Source: Deinococcus peraridilitoris DSM 19664 (GTDB taxonomy: Bacteria > Deinococcota > Deinococci > Deinococcales > Deinococcaceae). Taken from it: a stretch of 64,000 nt of DNA. Below are positions 29,711 through 38,862 of the stretch, piece by piece. Under the pieces are notes generated by a model, which had not been told where the DNA came from, ran no database searches, and worked only from the letters and a program-made list of their open reading frames with translations. Location of the stretch: assembly GCF_000317835.1 (NCBI RefSeq), contig NC_019793.1, positions 3,166,501-3,230,500 on the forward strand, read 5' to 3'. Numbering within the stretch: the stretch's first letter is position 1; each line of letters opens with the position of its first letter. A program made the position numbers and the translations under genes.

Positions 29711-30043
29711 ACGCCCAGTCTAGCGAGGACGCGGGCAGCAAAAGGTGTGCCCTGGCGCGCCACGCGTCCGGGAGTTGGCGCCTCGCATGTGAATCTCATT
29801 ACGCGACGGCGAATTTTCATGTGCTTCGTGAAAGGTTATATTTGTTACAGAGCCCGACTTCATTGATGAGAAGTTGTATCAGGCAAAGAAGCACGTTTTC
29901 ACGTCTTTGCCCGTATCCCTTGCGCTTTTGATTTGCCGGCACGTTTCTCGTTTCTCGTTCATGGTCGGCGCCGCCGTCTCCTGACCATTCACTTGAAAAG
30001 TACACCAGATGGTCGCGTCTGCCAGGCGCGGCGGGGGAGTCTT
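29711..30043. other. Divergent intergenic region with hairpin in the leader of the malectin-like lipoprotein gene
   Basis: The left end holds the ispH promoter. A possible rightward promoter is TTTTCA (29814) and TATATT (29837-29842) with 17-bp spacing, giving a leader of about 190 nt. Within that leader GGCAAAGA (29882-29889) pairs with TCTTTGCC (29904-29911). No riboswitch class was recognised. Confidence 0.45.
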
Positions 30044-31630
30044 ATGAACAGACCATTCAAGCGTCCGGCCCTCCTTTTGCTCACCGTGCCCCTGTTGGGC
30101 GCCTTGGCCGCCTGCGGTTCCAACGCACCCGGAAATCGCTCGCCTGCTGGCCCTTCCGCTTCCGCTTTGGGAGAAGTCACCTCGGGCTGTCCCACCCCTG
30201 GCACGCGTATCAATTTCCAGCCGTCCGGCGCAGCCGTGCCGAGCGGCTTTATGGCCGATGACGGTTCGGCGTTCAGCGCGGCGCGCGGATACGGCTGGAT
30301 TCGTGAAGACAGCTTGGGGGGCGCCCCCACGGGTCTTGATCTGCGAAGCGCCTCGCGCGACCGCAACCGCAGCGGCATTGACCAGACGCTCGACACCCTG
30401 ATTCACCTGCAACTGTCCGGCAGTCCTGCAGGCGCCTGGGAGTACGTGGTGCCGAGTGGCCGCTACTGCGTGACCGTCAGCGTGGGCGACAAGCCCTACG
30501 ACAGCGCACACACCGTGAACATCGAAGGAACGCGGGTCATTGACCGTTTCGTGCCTTCTGCCGCGCAAGAGTACCGTTCGGGCTCCGTGCTGGTGGACGT
30601 CACCGACGGGCGTCTGACCATCGACGCCCGCGGAGGCAGCAACACCAAGCTCAACTCCCTCACCTTCTCGCCGGTCACGGCCGCTTCGGGGGGCAACATC
30701 GAAGTAGAGAACCTCGACGGTGTGCCCTTCGCAGACCGAATGTCGTTCAACCGCATCTCCACCACCAACTACCCCGGCTATGGCGTTCACAACCTGGCGA
30801 CTTTGCGTGTGCGCAACAGTGGCACCGGAGAGCTGCAACTGCGCGGGCTTGGCATTTCGGGGCCGTGGGCGCTGGCCGACGCCGTCTCGCTGCCCCGCAC
30901 CATCGCGCCGGGCCAGTTGCTCGATGTGCGTGTGCGCTTCACGGCCACGAGCGGAGACGTGCACAGCGGCAGCCTGACGATCTCCTCGAATGATGCGGAC
31001 GAGCCGAGCAGGACCGTACAGCTCGCCGGATTCTGGCAGAGCGTCTCGGAAGGCGGGCAGGAGCCCGAAATGCCCGAACTGCTGAGCGTGTTCGGGTACA
31101 AGACCGTGCTGGTGAACTCCGGGCAGACCTTGTCGAACAAAGGTAAGGTCGAGGCAGTCGGGGATGAGGTGCTCTCGGCCTACTGGCGCCGCGCGAATAC
31201 GGCCGCGCCCGTACAGGTGCGTCAGCTGGCCGCCTTCCACACCCAGAACCAGGCGAACACCCTGCGCTGGCACGCCAAGGGGTCGGACAGCCTGAACTTC
31301 ATCCTGACCCACAAGGAAGGTGACGCGCAGTCGGTCCTGCCGCGTCGGTACGGCTCGGACAGCCTGCCGGCCGGCGCGTCGTTCACGCCCGGCGAACTTT
31401 TTGGTTTGAAAGTCGAGGGCACCTGGAGTGATCCCACCAAAAACGACACCACGTACGACCGGCGGGCAGGCTGTACCAGCAACTGCGGGCATCACATCCG
31501 CTTTTTCCCCGTGCGTGACCGTGCGGGAAACGCCGTGCCGAACACCTACCTGATGCTGATGGACTCGCTGGGAGTCAACTACGACTACAACGACAACGTC
31601 TACCTGATTTCCAACGTGCGGCCCGAGTAG
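30044..31630 (+). CDS. Exported lipoprotein with malectin-like domain
   Basis: The 528-aa precursor has a lipoprotein signal ending LGALAAC (Cys24). Residues about 45-220 look like a malectin-type carbohydrate-binding fold (INFQPSG start, the YCVTVSVGD strand). A choice-of-anchor type Ig-like segment follows (about 225-370; VRNSGTGELQL, SLTISSNDADEPSRTVQL), and a C-terminal domain of unknown type. GGGGGAG precedes the ATG. The next gene starts 52 bp downstream and also encodes a carbohydrate-binding lipoprotein, so the pair probably acts on or binds glycans at the cell surface. Confidence 0.78.
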   Translation: MNRPFKRPALLLLTVPLLGALAACGSNAPGNRSPAGPSASALGEVTSGCPTPGTRINFQPSGAAVPSGFMADDGSAFSAARGYGWIREDSLGGAPTGLDLRSASRDRNRSGIDQTLDTLIHLQLSGSPAGAWEYVVPSGRYCVTVSVGDKPYDSAHTVNIEGTRVIDRFVPSAAQEYRSGSVLVDVTDGRLTIDARGGSNTKLNSLTFSPVTAASGGNIEVENLDGVPFADRMSFNRISTTNYPGYGVHNLATLRVRNSGTGELQLRGLGISGPWALADAVSLPRTIAPGQLLDVRVRFTATSGDVHSGSLTISSNDADEPSRTVQLAGFWQSVSEGGQEPEMPELLSVFGYKTVLVNSGQTLSNKGKVEAVGDEVLSAYWRRANTAAPVQVRQLAAFHTQNQANTLRWHAKGSDSLNFILTHKEGDAQSVLPRRYGSDSLPAGASFTPGELFGLKVEGTWSDPTKNDTTYDRRAGCTSNCGHHIRFFPVRDRAGNAVPNTYLMLMDSLGVNYDYNDNVYLISNVRPE

Positions 31631-31682
31631 CCCGCAGCAATCACATCCTGACAACAGGACCGACCCAACCAGGAGCCTGACC

Positions 31683-34364
31683 ATGCACCACGCGCAGCCG
31701 TTTCGTCTGGCCTGGGTGGCCGCCCTTCTTTGCTCGGCGCTGTCGGCCTGCAGCAGTTCTCCGCAGGCGAGCATCCCCGACCCTTCGTCCGAACACGGTC
31801 CCTGGACGGACAGCCCCTCGCGGTCCTTGCAGCCCCAGCGGCTCTACAAGGGTGAACTGTACCTGAGCGATCTCAGCTGGACGCGCGCCTCGAGCGGCTT
31901 CGGCCCCGTCGAGCGCGACCGGGCCAACGGCACCGAAGCGCCTGACGACGGCGGACCACTCATCATCGAGGGCCAGCGTTTCAGCAAGGGGCTGGGCGTG
32001 CACAGCAACTCCGAAGTCGTCTTTCCCCTGGGCGGCACCTGCACGACCTTCAATGCCACCATCGGCCTGAACGACTTCAAGCTTCAGGACGCCCTCGGGT
32101 CGAGTGGTTCGGTGGTCTTTCAGGTCTATCTGGACGGGACCAAGGTGTACGACAGCGGGCTCATGCGGGGCAACAGTCCGGCCAGATACGTGGACCTGAG
32201 CGTACGTGGCATCAACACCTTGCGGCTGGTGACGACCGACGCGGGCGATGGCCGAACCAACGACCATGCCGACTGGGCGGTCGCCCGGGTGAATTGCGGC
32301 GCCGAAGACCAGCTGGGCATCGGTCTCGGTGCCCAGTATTTCGCGACGCCGGACCTGAGCGGCAGCGCTCAGGAGCAGGTGGACGCTACTGTCAACTATG
32401 ACTGGCTGAAAGGCGCACCCTTCGGCGGTCTGCCCGCGGATGGCTTCAGCGTGCGCTGGAGCGGCAGGGTGCAATCCAAATACAGCGAAACCTACACCTT
32501 CACTGTCATTGGTGACGATGGGGTGCGTCTGTGGGTGAACGGCCAGAAGCTGATCGATTCCTGGACCGGCCGAGCGCCGGGTGAGCAGAGTGCCCGCGTG
32601 ACCCTGAGTGCCGGGCAGAAGTACGACCTGACGCTCGAATACGCTGATTTTTCCGGAGACGCGACGGCCCGTCTGCTGTGGTCCAGTCCCAGCCAGCCCC
32701 GCGAAGTCATTCCGCGCACCGCCCTCTTTCCCGCCCGACCCAGCGTGACCAGCACCATCCCCAACGGCGGCGCAACTGGCGTCCGGCGTGACAGCGCCAT
32801 CAGTGCCAGCCTGTACTTTCCGACGCCCGGCGCGGGCGTGGATCGCGCAACGCTGGAAGGGGGAGTGCGGCTGTACCGCAGCAGCGATCCCAGTCGCAGC
32901 GCCGTTCCCGGAATGCCCGGCACCGACGGCGCAGACGGCAACATCACCTTCCAGCCGACCGTGCTGCTCGACGGATCTACCGAATACACCTTCGAGGTGA
33001 CCAACAGTGTCAAGGATCAGACCGGCGCCCCGTTCATCGCGCACCGGTTGCGTTTCACGACCGGCACCTTGCCTTCCTCGACCACGTCTGCGGTGAACTT
33101 CAGTCGCCAGCAGGTGTACCCCGACCCCGCGACGACCTCGGGTACGGGCGGACCGATTGCCAGCATCACCGTGGACCGTACGGGCGCGTACCTGTACGGG
33201 GTACGGCTCGACGGCAAGATCCTGCGCTGGCCGATTCTTTCAGACGGCCGCCTGGGCGCGACGCAGACCCTCGAGCTGCCCGCGCTTTCGCGGCGCGCGA
33301 TCATCGGGATGCGTTTCGATCCGCTCGACGCGCAGGTCCTGTGGCTGTCACACAACGACTCGCTGTATCCCGAGCCGGCGCGGGACTTCACCGGCAAAAT
33401 CTCGCGCCTGCGTGTGGATACCGGTGTAACGTTCGCAGGAACCCTTGAGGATTACGTCGTCGGCCTGCCGCGCTCGATCAAGGACCACATGAGCAACAGC
33501 CTGGCGTTCGGGCCCGACGGCAAACTGTACCTGACGCAGGGCAGCATGAGCGCCGCGGGTGATGCTGACGGCTACTGGGTCCGCGCCGAGCATCTGCTGT
33601 CGGGCGCGGTGCTGCAGATCGATGCCCGCCGCACGGCGAATCTGCCCATCGATGTGCAGACGGAAGACTATGAGGGAACGCCTGGCACCTACAATCCACT
33701 GGCGGAGGGCGCGCCTGTCAAGGTCTTCGCAAGCGGTGTGCGAAACGCCTACGACCTGGTGTGGCACACCAACGGATTTCTGTACCTGCCCACCAACGGA
33801 ACCGCGGCGGGCGGGAACGCCCCGGCCTCGCCGGACGGCAGCGTGCCCGCACTGACCGGCGTGCCGACACAGCCGGATTTCCTGTACAAGACCAAAACGG
33901 CGGGCGCGTACTTCGGGCACCCTAATCCACGGCTGGGCCACTACGTGCTCAACGGCGGGAACCCGACGAGCGCCCAGGACGTTGCCGAGGTGGTCACGCA
34001 GTCTCCCTACCAGGGATATCCCGTGGGCGTGAGACCCGATTCCAACTACCGCGCGCCGTCCTGGACTTTCGGCTTTAACCGCTCACCCAACGGAGCGATC
34101 GAGTACCGCAGCAATACCTTTGGCGGAGCGCTCAAGAACCGGCTGCTGGTCGTCGAGTACGCCAACGGCAACAATATCCTGGCCCTCACGGTGAACGCCG
34201 AAGGCAACGTCTCGCGCTCCGAAACCATCGGCATCGCTTCGGACACGGCGCTGGTCAACCCGCTCGACCTGGCCGAGGACGGACGAAACGGCAACTTGTA
34301 CGTCGCTGAGCTGGTCAATCCGACGTCCAGCAGCCGCATCGTGCTGCTCAAACCCGCTCCATAA
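31683..34364 (+). CDS. NPCBM-PA14-Ig-beta-propeller lipoprotein
   Basis: The 893-aa precursor has a lipobox SALSAC (Cys23). The order is then an NPCBM-like carbohydrate module (about 45-205), a PA14 domain (about 215-345), a Big_5 type Ig domain (about 350-465; AISASLYFPTPGAGV) and a propeller-like domain (about 475-893). The last resembles glucose/sorbosone dehydrogenase-type six-bladed propellers, with YVVGLPRSIKDHMSNS, SGVRNAYDLVWH, GHYVLNGGNPT and NPLDLAEDGRNGNLYVAEL. Enzyme activity is not proven by the sequence. Two shorter paralogues lie at 57315 and 59626. AGGAG precedes the ATG; the malectin-like lipoprotein gene is directly upstream. Confidence 0.82.
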   Translation: MHHAQPFRLAWVAALLCSALSACSSSPQASIPDPSSEHGPWTDSPSRSLQPQRLYKGELYLSDLSWTRASSGFGPVERDRANGTEAPDDGGPLIIEGQRFSKGLGVHSNSEVVFPLGGTCTTFNATIGLNDFKLQDALGSSGSVVFQVYLDGTKVYDSGLMRGNSPARYVDLSVRGINTLRLVTTDAGDGRTNDHADWAVARVNCGAEDQLGIGLGAQYFATPDLSGSAQEQVDATVNYDWLKGAPFGGLPADGFSVRWSGRVQSKYSETYTFTVIGDDGVRLWVNGQKLIDSWTGRAPGEQSARVTLSAGQKYDLTLEYADFSGDATARLLWSSPSQPREVIPRTALFPARPSVTSTIPNGGATGVRRDSAISASLYFPTPGAGVDRATLEGGVRLYRSSDPSRSAVPGMPGTDGADGNITFQPTVLLDGSTEYTFEVTNSVKDQTGAPFIAHRLRFTTGTLPSSTTSAVNFSRQQVYPDPATTSGTGGPIASITVDRTGAYLYGVRLDGKILRWPILSDGRLGATQTLELPALSRRAIIGMRFDPLDAQVLWLSHNDSLYPEPARDFTGKISRLRVDTGVTFAGTLEDYVVGLPRSIKDHMSNSLAFGPDGKLYLTQGSMSAAGDADGYWVRAEHLLSGAVLQIDARRTANLPIDVQTEDYEGTPGTYNPLAEGAPVKVFASGVRNAYDLVWHTNGFLYLPTNGTAAGGNAPASPDGSVPALTGVPTQPDFLYKTKTAGAYFGHPNPRLGHYVLNGGNPTSAQDVAEVVTQSPYQGYPVGVRPDSNYRAPSWTFGFNRSPNGAIEYRSNTFGGALKNRLLVVEYANGNNILALTVNAEGNVSRSETIGIASDTALVNPLDLAEDGRNGNLYVAELVNPTSSSRIVLLKPAP

Positions 34365-34440
34365 AACGCCTGCCCGGAGAAAGCCTCTGCAGCGTCAGGT
34401 GGCTTCCTTCGGGCCCCACGATCAGGCATCCCACTTCTTT

Positions 34441-34454
34441 CGAACGGGCGTTTG
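34441..34454. promoter_or_regulatory. Operator-like palindrome upstream of an acyl-CoA dehydrogenase gene
   Basis: CGAACGGGCGTTTG fits the pattern CNAACGNNCGTTNG exactly. It lies 6 bp before the TACACT -10 box of the gene at 34473. The same pattern occurs before the second acyl-CoA dehydrogenase gene at 37604. Confidence 0.65.
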
Positions 34455-34472
34455 TTCGCTACACTGGTCGGG

Positions 34473-35657
34473 ATGACCCACGTGCTTGATTCGGCCTCTT
34501 CGGCTGGCCTGAGTTTTGCGCTCTCGGACGAGCAGCGCCTGATCGTGCAGAGCGTTCGCGACTTCGTGCGCGACCACATCGCGCCACTCGCCGGCGAGTA
34601 CGACAAAAGCGGCGAGTTTCCCTGGCCACAGCTGCGCGGCCTGGCCGGCCTGGGCCTGCTGGGCGCCACGGTCCCCGAGGAATGGGGGGGGGCGGGCCTG
34701 GACAGCGTGACGTACGCTTTATGTCTGGAGGAAGTCGCTGCCGCCGACGCCTCGGTGGCCGTGATTGTCAGCGTGCAGAACGGGCTGCCCGAACAGATGC
34801 TGTTTCGCTACGGCACCGACGCCCAAAAAGATCAGTACCTGAGGCCGCTCGCTTCGGGTGCGAAACTCGGCGCCTTCTGCCTCACGGAGAGCAGCGCGGG
34901 ATCGGACGCGGCCAGTCTGCGCCTGAAAGCTGAGCGCGATGGGGCAGGGTGGGTGCTGAACGGCAGCAAAGCCTGGATCACTAGCGGTGGGCAGGCCGAC
35001 ACCTACCTGGTGATGGCCCGCACCGGAGGCGCCGGCGCGCGGGGTGTGACCTGCTTTGTGGTGGACAGGCAGACCGAAGGACTGTCCTTTGGCAAGCCCG
35101 AAGAAAAGATGGGCCTGCACGCTGCTCACACCACCACCGTGCAGTTTGATGGCGTGCATGTCGGCGACGACCAGCGCGTGGGCGACGAAGGTCAGGGCCT
35201 GATCATCGCGCTTGCCAGCCTCGACGCAGGCCGCATCGGCATTGCCATGCAGGCCCTGGGAATCGCCCGCGCCGCTTACCAGCATGCTGCCCGTTACGCC
35301 CTGGAGCGCGAGCAGTTCGGCAAGAAGATTGCCGAACATCAGGGTGTGAGCTTCAAGATCGCCGAGATGGCCGCGCGGATCGAGGCGGCCCGTCTGGTGG
35401 CCCTCAAGGCAGCCTGGCTCAAGGACCAGGGCCTGAAATACAGCCGTGAAGCCAGTATCGCCAAGCTGCTTGCCAGTGACGCGGCCGTCGACGTGACCCG
35501 CGACGCCATTCAGGTTTTCGGCGGCAACGGCTACAGCCGTGAATACCCAGTCGAGCGCCTGTACCGTGACGCCAAGGTCACCGAGATCTACGAGGGCACC
35601 AGTGAGATTCAGAAACTGGTCATCGCCCGCAGTGTCTTTTCCGAGTTTTCGGAGTGA
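34473..35657 (+). CDS. Acyl-CoA dehydrogenase
   Basis: The 394-aa flavoprotein has the family order of N-terminal helical, middle beta and C-terminal helical domains. It carries AFCLTESSAGSDAASL (FAD/substrate), KAWITSGG, and the catalytic base E374 in IYEGTSEIQ, the position used by short- and medium-chain enzymes. It would oxidise acyl-CoA to enoyl-CoA and pass electrons to ETF, whose subunits are encoded at 38863-40656. TACACT and 7 nt precede the ATG, with a palindromic operator candidate overlapping the promoter. Confidence 0.93.
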   Translation: MTHVLDSASSAGLSFALSDEQRLIVQSVRDFVRDHIAPLAGEYDKSGEFPWPQLRGLAGLGLLGATVPEEWGGAGLDSVTYALCLEEVAAADASVAVIVSVQNGLPEQMLFRYGTDAQKDQYLRPLASGAKLGAFCLTESSAGSDAASLRLKAERDGAGWVLNGSKAWITSGGQADTYLVMARTGGAGARGVTCFVVDRQTEGLSFGKPEEKMGLHAAHTTTVQFDGVHVGDDQRVGDEGQGLIIALASLDAGRIGIAMQALGIARAAYQHAARYALEREQFGKKIAEHQGVSFKIAEMAARIEAARLVALKAAWLKDQGLKYSREASIAKLLASDAAVDVTRDAIQVFGGNGYSREYPVERLYRDAKVTEIYEGTSEIQKLVIARSVFSEFSE

Positions 35658-35762
35658 TGGACGCGTTCACCTCTGGCCGGTCACATGTTACGCTTTGCCC
35701 GGTCGTACTTTGAGCTGAATGCTGACAGACCATCCCGTGCTTTCTGGAGTTCGGAGGACGAT

Positions 35763-37466
35763 ATGAAAAAACCACTGTTGATGGGCGGGCTGCTCACCCT
35801 GGGCCTCGCGGCGTGCGCACCGAACATGCGCGGACAAGGCAACGTCGTGGACGTGGCCGTGCTCGGCGTGAACGATTTTCACGGCAACCTCGCTCCGACC
35901 TCGTTTTCGGGCGTACGGATTCCGGACCCGGCAGACCCCACCAAACAGATCAGCCTGCCAGCGGGTGGGATCGAGGCCATCGGCGGTGTGCTCGCGGAGG
36001 CGCGCCGTCAGAACAGCAATACCATTTTCGTTGGGGTAGGTGACCTGATCGGTGCCAGCCCACTGGCGTCGAGCCTGCTGCGTGACGAGCCCACCATCGC
36101 GGCGATGAACGCCCTCGACATGAAGCTCAGCGTCGTCGGCAACCACGAGTTCGATTACGGTCTCAAGGAACTGCGCCGCATGCAAAACGGCGGTTGTGAC
36201 AGCAACGATCCGGCCAAAGCCTGCAAGTTCAACCCGACCTTCACGGGCGCCAAGTTCCAGTACCTCGCGGCGAACGTCATCGAGGATGCCACCGGCAAGT
36301 CCATTTTCCCGGCGTACTCCATTCAGAACGTCGGTGGAGCCAATATCGCCTTTGTGGGCGCGGTCCTCAAGGAAACCCCCACCATCGTTTCGCCCGAAGG
36401 CGTGGCCGGCCTGACGTTCACCGACGAAGCCGAGGCCATCAACAAGGTCATTCCCGAGCTCAAGTCACGGAACGTGGACGCCATCATCGCGCTGATTCAC
36501 CACGGCGGCGTGATCGACACGACGAAGGAAGCCTTCTCGACGCCCGAGTGCGCGACGCTCGCGGGGCCTATCGTGAACATTTCCAACAAGCTCGACCCGG
36601 CGGTGAAAGTGGTCATGAGCGCTCACACGCACCGCGGTTACAACTGCCTCGTGAATGGACGCACGATCATTCAGGGCGACGCATACGGCCACCTGTTGCA
36701 ACGGGTGGACCTGCGCATCGACAAAGCCCGGCATACGGTGCTGGGCGTCAAGGCGAGCACCGTGGTGGTCGACTCGACGAAAGTTGCCAAGGACCCTGCC
36801 ATGACCGCGCTGATCACCAAGGCCAAGGCCTTGACTGACCCCATCGCCAACCAGCAAGTCGCGAAGCTGGCGGTCCCGCAGGTGTCCCGTACGGCGAACG
36901 CTGCGGGGGAGTCTCCGCTGGGCAAGCTCATTGCCGATTCACAACTCGCGGCCACGAGAGACGCGGCCAAGGGTGGAGCCGTGGTGGCCTTTATGAACCC
37001 CGGCGGAATTCGGGCTGACCTGCCGGTGGCTCCCAAAGCGGACAACGGCGTGACCTTTGGTGATGTGTTCACGGTGCAGCCTTTCGGGAACAGCCTGGTC
37101 GTGCTGACCCTCACGGGCGCCCAGATCAAGACCCTGCTGGAGCAACAGTTCGACAACAGTGGCGTGACCGGACAGACCCGCATCCTGCAGGTTTCGAACG
37201 GTTTCGCGTACAAGTTTGACACCACCAAACCCAAGGACCAGCGTGTCAGCGACATCACCCTGAACGGTCAGCCGCTCAACCCAACGGCCAGTTACCGTGT
37301 GACGGTAAACAGCTTTCTCGCTGACGGAGGCGACGGTTTCACGGTGCTGCGTGAAGGCCAGAGTCGCCTGGGCGGTGAACTCGATGTGGACGCATTCCAG
37401 GCGTTTATCAAGTCAAATGCGCCCGTCGCGCCGAGTGCACAGGACCGCATCACCAAGCTGCAGTAA
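35763..37466 (+). CDS. 5'-nucleotidase/metallophosphoesterase lipoprotein
   Basis: The 567-aa precursor has a lipobox LGLAAC (Cys18). The metallophosphoesterase domain shows GVNDFHGN, VGDLIGAS, GNHEFDYG, HHGG and SAHTHRG, the metal ligands of the family. The C-terminal 5'-nucleotidase domain has NPGGIRADLP and GDVFTVQPFGN plus the DGGDGF substrate loop. It would release phosphate from extracellular nucleotides or nucleotide sugars at the cell surface, for salvage. GGAGGACGAT precedes the ATG. It stands between the two acyl-CoA dehydrogenase genes but has no metabolic link to them. Confidence 0.92.
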   Translation: MKKPLLMGGLLTLGLAACAPNMRGQGNVVDVAVLGVNDFHGNLAPTSFSGVRIPDPADPTKQISLPAGGIEAIGGVLAEARRQNSNTIFVGVGDLIGASPLASSLLRDEPTIAAMNALDMKLSVVGNHEFDYGLKELRRMQNGGCDSNDPAKACKFNPTFTGAKFQYLAANVIEDATGKSIFPAYSIQNVGGANIAFVGAVLKETPTIVSPEGVAGLTFTDEAEAINKVIPELKSRNVDAIIALIHHGGVIDTTKEAFSTPECATLAGPIVNISNKLDPAVKVVMSAHTHRGYNCLVNGRTIIQGDAYGHLLQRVDLRIDKARHTVLGVKASTVVVDSTKVAKDPAMTALITKAKALTDPIANQQVAKLAVPQVSRTANAAGESPLGKLIADSQLAATRDAAKGGAVVAFMNPGGIRADLPVAPKADNGVTFGDVFTVQPFGNSLVVLTLTGAQIKTLLEQQFDNSGVTGQTRILQVSNGFAYKFDTTKPKDQRVSDITLNGQPLNPTASYRVTVNSFLADGGDGFTVLREGQSRLGGELDVDAFQAFIKSNAPVAPSAQDRITKLQ

Positions 37467-37481
37467 TAGCGGTGTCCCAGG

Positions 37482-37515
37482 GGTGAGTTGGCATGACGCC
37501 AACTCACCTCTTTGT
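37482..37515 (+). terminator. Terminator after the 5'-nucleotidase gene
   Basis: GGTGAGTTGGC-ATGAC-GCCAACTCACC forms an 11-bp stem followed by TCTTTGTT. Confidence 0.85.
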
Positions 37516-37550
37516 TGGCCGGGTGTGGACTGCCGAAGCGCCGAATCTGG

Positions 37551-37587
37551 TATTTTGAGCAAAGTTCAAACCAAACGACCGTTTGGT
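37551..37587 (+). promoter_or_regulatory. Promoter with operator before the second acyl-CoA dehydrogenase gene
   Basis: TATTTT (37551-37556) is a plausible -10 box. ACCAAACGACCGTTTGGT (37570-37587) is a palindrome of two 8-bp arms around AC, placed where the transcript would begin. Its core matches CNAACGNNCGTTNG, the pattern also found at 34441. Confidence 0.7.
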
Positions 37588-37603
37588 CTGCCCAAGGAGC
37601 CGT

Positions 37604-38743
37604 ATGATCGATTTCTCGCTGACTGACGAACAAAAACAGCTTCAGGCCCTCGCCCGTGACTTTGCCAAAAACGAGATCATGCCCATTGCCAGCGAGTACG
37701 ACCAGAAAGAGGAACTCCCCTGGCAGGTCGTGGAAGCTGCGCACGAGGTCGGGCTGCTCAACACCTCGGTGCCCGAGCATGCCGGAGGCCTGGGTTTGGG
37801 CATGATCGACGAAGTGTTGATCGCCGAGGAGCTCGCCTACGGCTGCATGGGGATCTACACCGTGCTGATGGCCTCCGAGCTGGGCATCACTCCCATCGTG
37901 GTGGGCGGCAGTCAGGAGCAGCAGAAGCGCTTCCTGTCACCGTTGCTCGAAAAGCCTTCTCTGGCGGCCTTCGCCCTCAGCGAGCCCAACAACGGCTCGG
38001 ACGCGGCGGCCATGCACACCACGGCGGTGCTCGACGGTGACACGTGGGTCATCAATGGCAGCAAGATGTGGATCAGCAACGGCGGCGTGGCCGAGATCAC
38101 GGTGGTGTTTGCGACCACCGAACGCGGCGGAGGTCACCGGGCGACCGTGGCCGTCGTGGTGCCCAAGGACGCGCCCGGCCAGTCCTACAACAAGATTCGG
38201 CACAAGATGGGTCAGCGCGCCAGCCTCACCTCGGAGCTGGTATTCGAGAATGTCCGGGTGCCGAAAGAGAACATCCTGGGAGGAGTCGGCGACGGCTTCA
38301 AGATTGCCATGAAAACCCTCGACAAGACCCGCATTCCGGTGGCGGCGGGTTCGGTGGGCATTGCCCGGCGCGCCCTGGAGGAAAGCATCAAGTACGCCAA
38401 GGAGCGTCAGGCCTTCGGCAAGCCCATCTCGGACTTTCAGGCCATTCAGTTCAAGCTGGCCGAGATGGCGATGGGCATCGAGACCGGGCGCCTGATGTCC
38501 CTGCGCGCTGCCTGGCTGGTGGACCAGGGTCTGCCACACGGCACCGAGAGCGCCATTGCCAAGGCTTACTGCTCCGAAATGGCCTTCAACGCGGCCAATG
38601 AGGCCATTCAGGTGCACGGCGGCTACGGCTACGTCGGCGAGTACCCCGTCGAGAAGCTGCTGCGCGACGTGAAGCTCAACCAGATCTACGAAGGAACCAA
38701 CGAGATTCAGCGTGTGGTGATCGCGCGCGCCCTGCTGCGCTGA
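37604..38743 (+). CDS. Acyl-CoA dehydrogenase
   Basis: The 379-aa protein has the full acyl-CoA dehydrogenase fold, with FALSEPNNGSDAAAMHT, KMWISNGG, RQAFGKPISDFQAIQFKLAEM and the catalytic E363 in IYEGTNEIQ. It is a short/medium-chain type and resembles butyryl-CoA dehydrogenases. AAGGAG precedes the ATG. The operator immediately upstream matches that of the other dehydrogenase. etfBA follow in the same direction and would accept its electrons. Confidence 0.93.
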   Translation: MIDFSLTDEQKQLQALARDFAKNEIMPIASEYDQKEELPWQVVEAAHEVGLLNTSVPEHAGGLGLGMIDEVLIAEELAYGCMGIYTVLMASELGITPIVVGGSQEQQKRFLSPLLEKPSLAAFALSEPNNGSDAAAMHTTAVLDGDTWVINGSKMWISNGGVAEITVVFATTERGGGHRATVAVVVPKDAPGQSYNKIRHKMGQRASLTSELVFENVRVPKENILGGVGDGFKIAMKTLDKTRIPVAAGSVGIARRALEESIKYAKERQAFGKPISDFQAIQFKLAEMAMGIETGRLMSLRAAWLVDQGLPHGTESAIAKAYCSEMAFNAANEAIQVHGGYGYVGEYPVEKLLRDVKLNQIYEGTNEIQRVVIARALLR

Positions 38744-38750
38744 AGTTGCA

Positions 38751-38795
38751 CTCCAACGATGTCACGCCAGGTTTTGCGCGCTAGCATCGTTGGAG
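38751..38795. terminator. Inverted repeat after the second acyl-CoA dehydrogenase gene
   Basis: CTCCAACGATG (38751-38761) and CATCGTTGGAG (38785-38795) are exact 11-bp inverted repeats with a 23-nt loop, 8 bp after the stop. No U-run follows. The ends also contain half-sites of the CNAACG type. Confidence 0.45.
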
Positions 38796-38827
38796 GAATT
38801 GCCAGCAGGTGTTTGCGCACCCTGCGG

Positions 38828-38850
38828 TATAATTTTGAACTCGGTATAAT
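38828..38850 (+). promoter_or_regulatory. Two consensus -10 boxes upstream of etfB
   Basis: GGTATAAT occurs twice (TATAAT at 38828-38833 and 38845-38850). The second box is 12 bp before the ATG of etfB, with GGGAGG between. No good -35 hexamer is seen at standard spacing for either, so two start sites are possible. Confidence 0.6.
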
Positions 38851-38862
38851 ATGGGAGGACCT

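Noticed and set aside
29879..33044. Long minus-strand frames opposite the lipoprotein genes
   Set aside because: Antisense shadows; the plus strand has lipoboxes, Shine-Dalgarno sites and recognisable domains.
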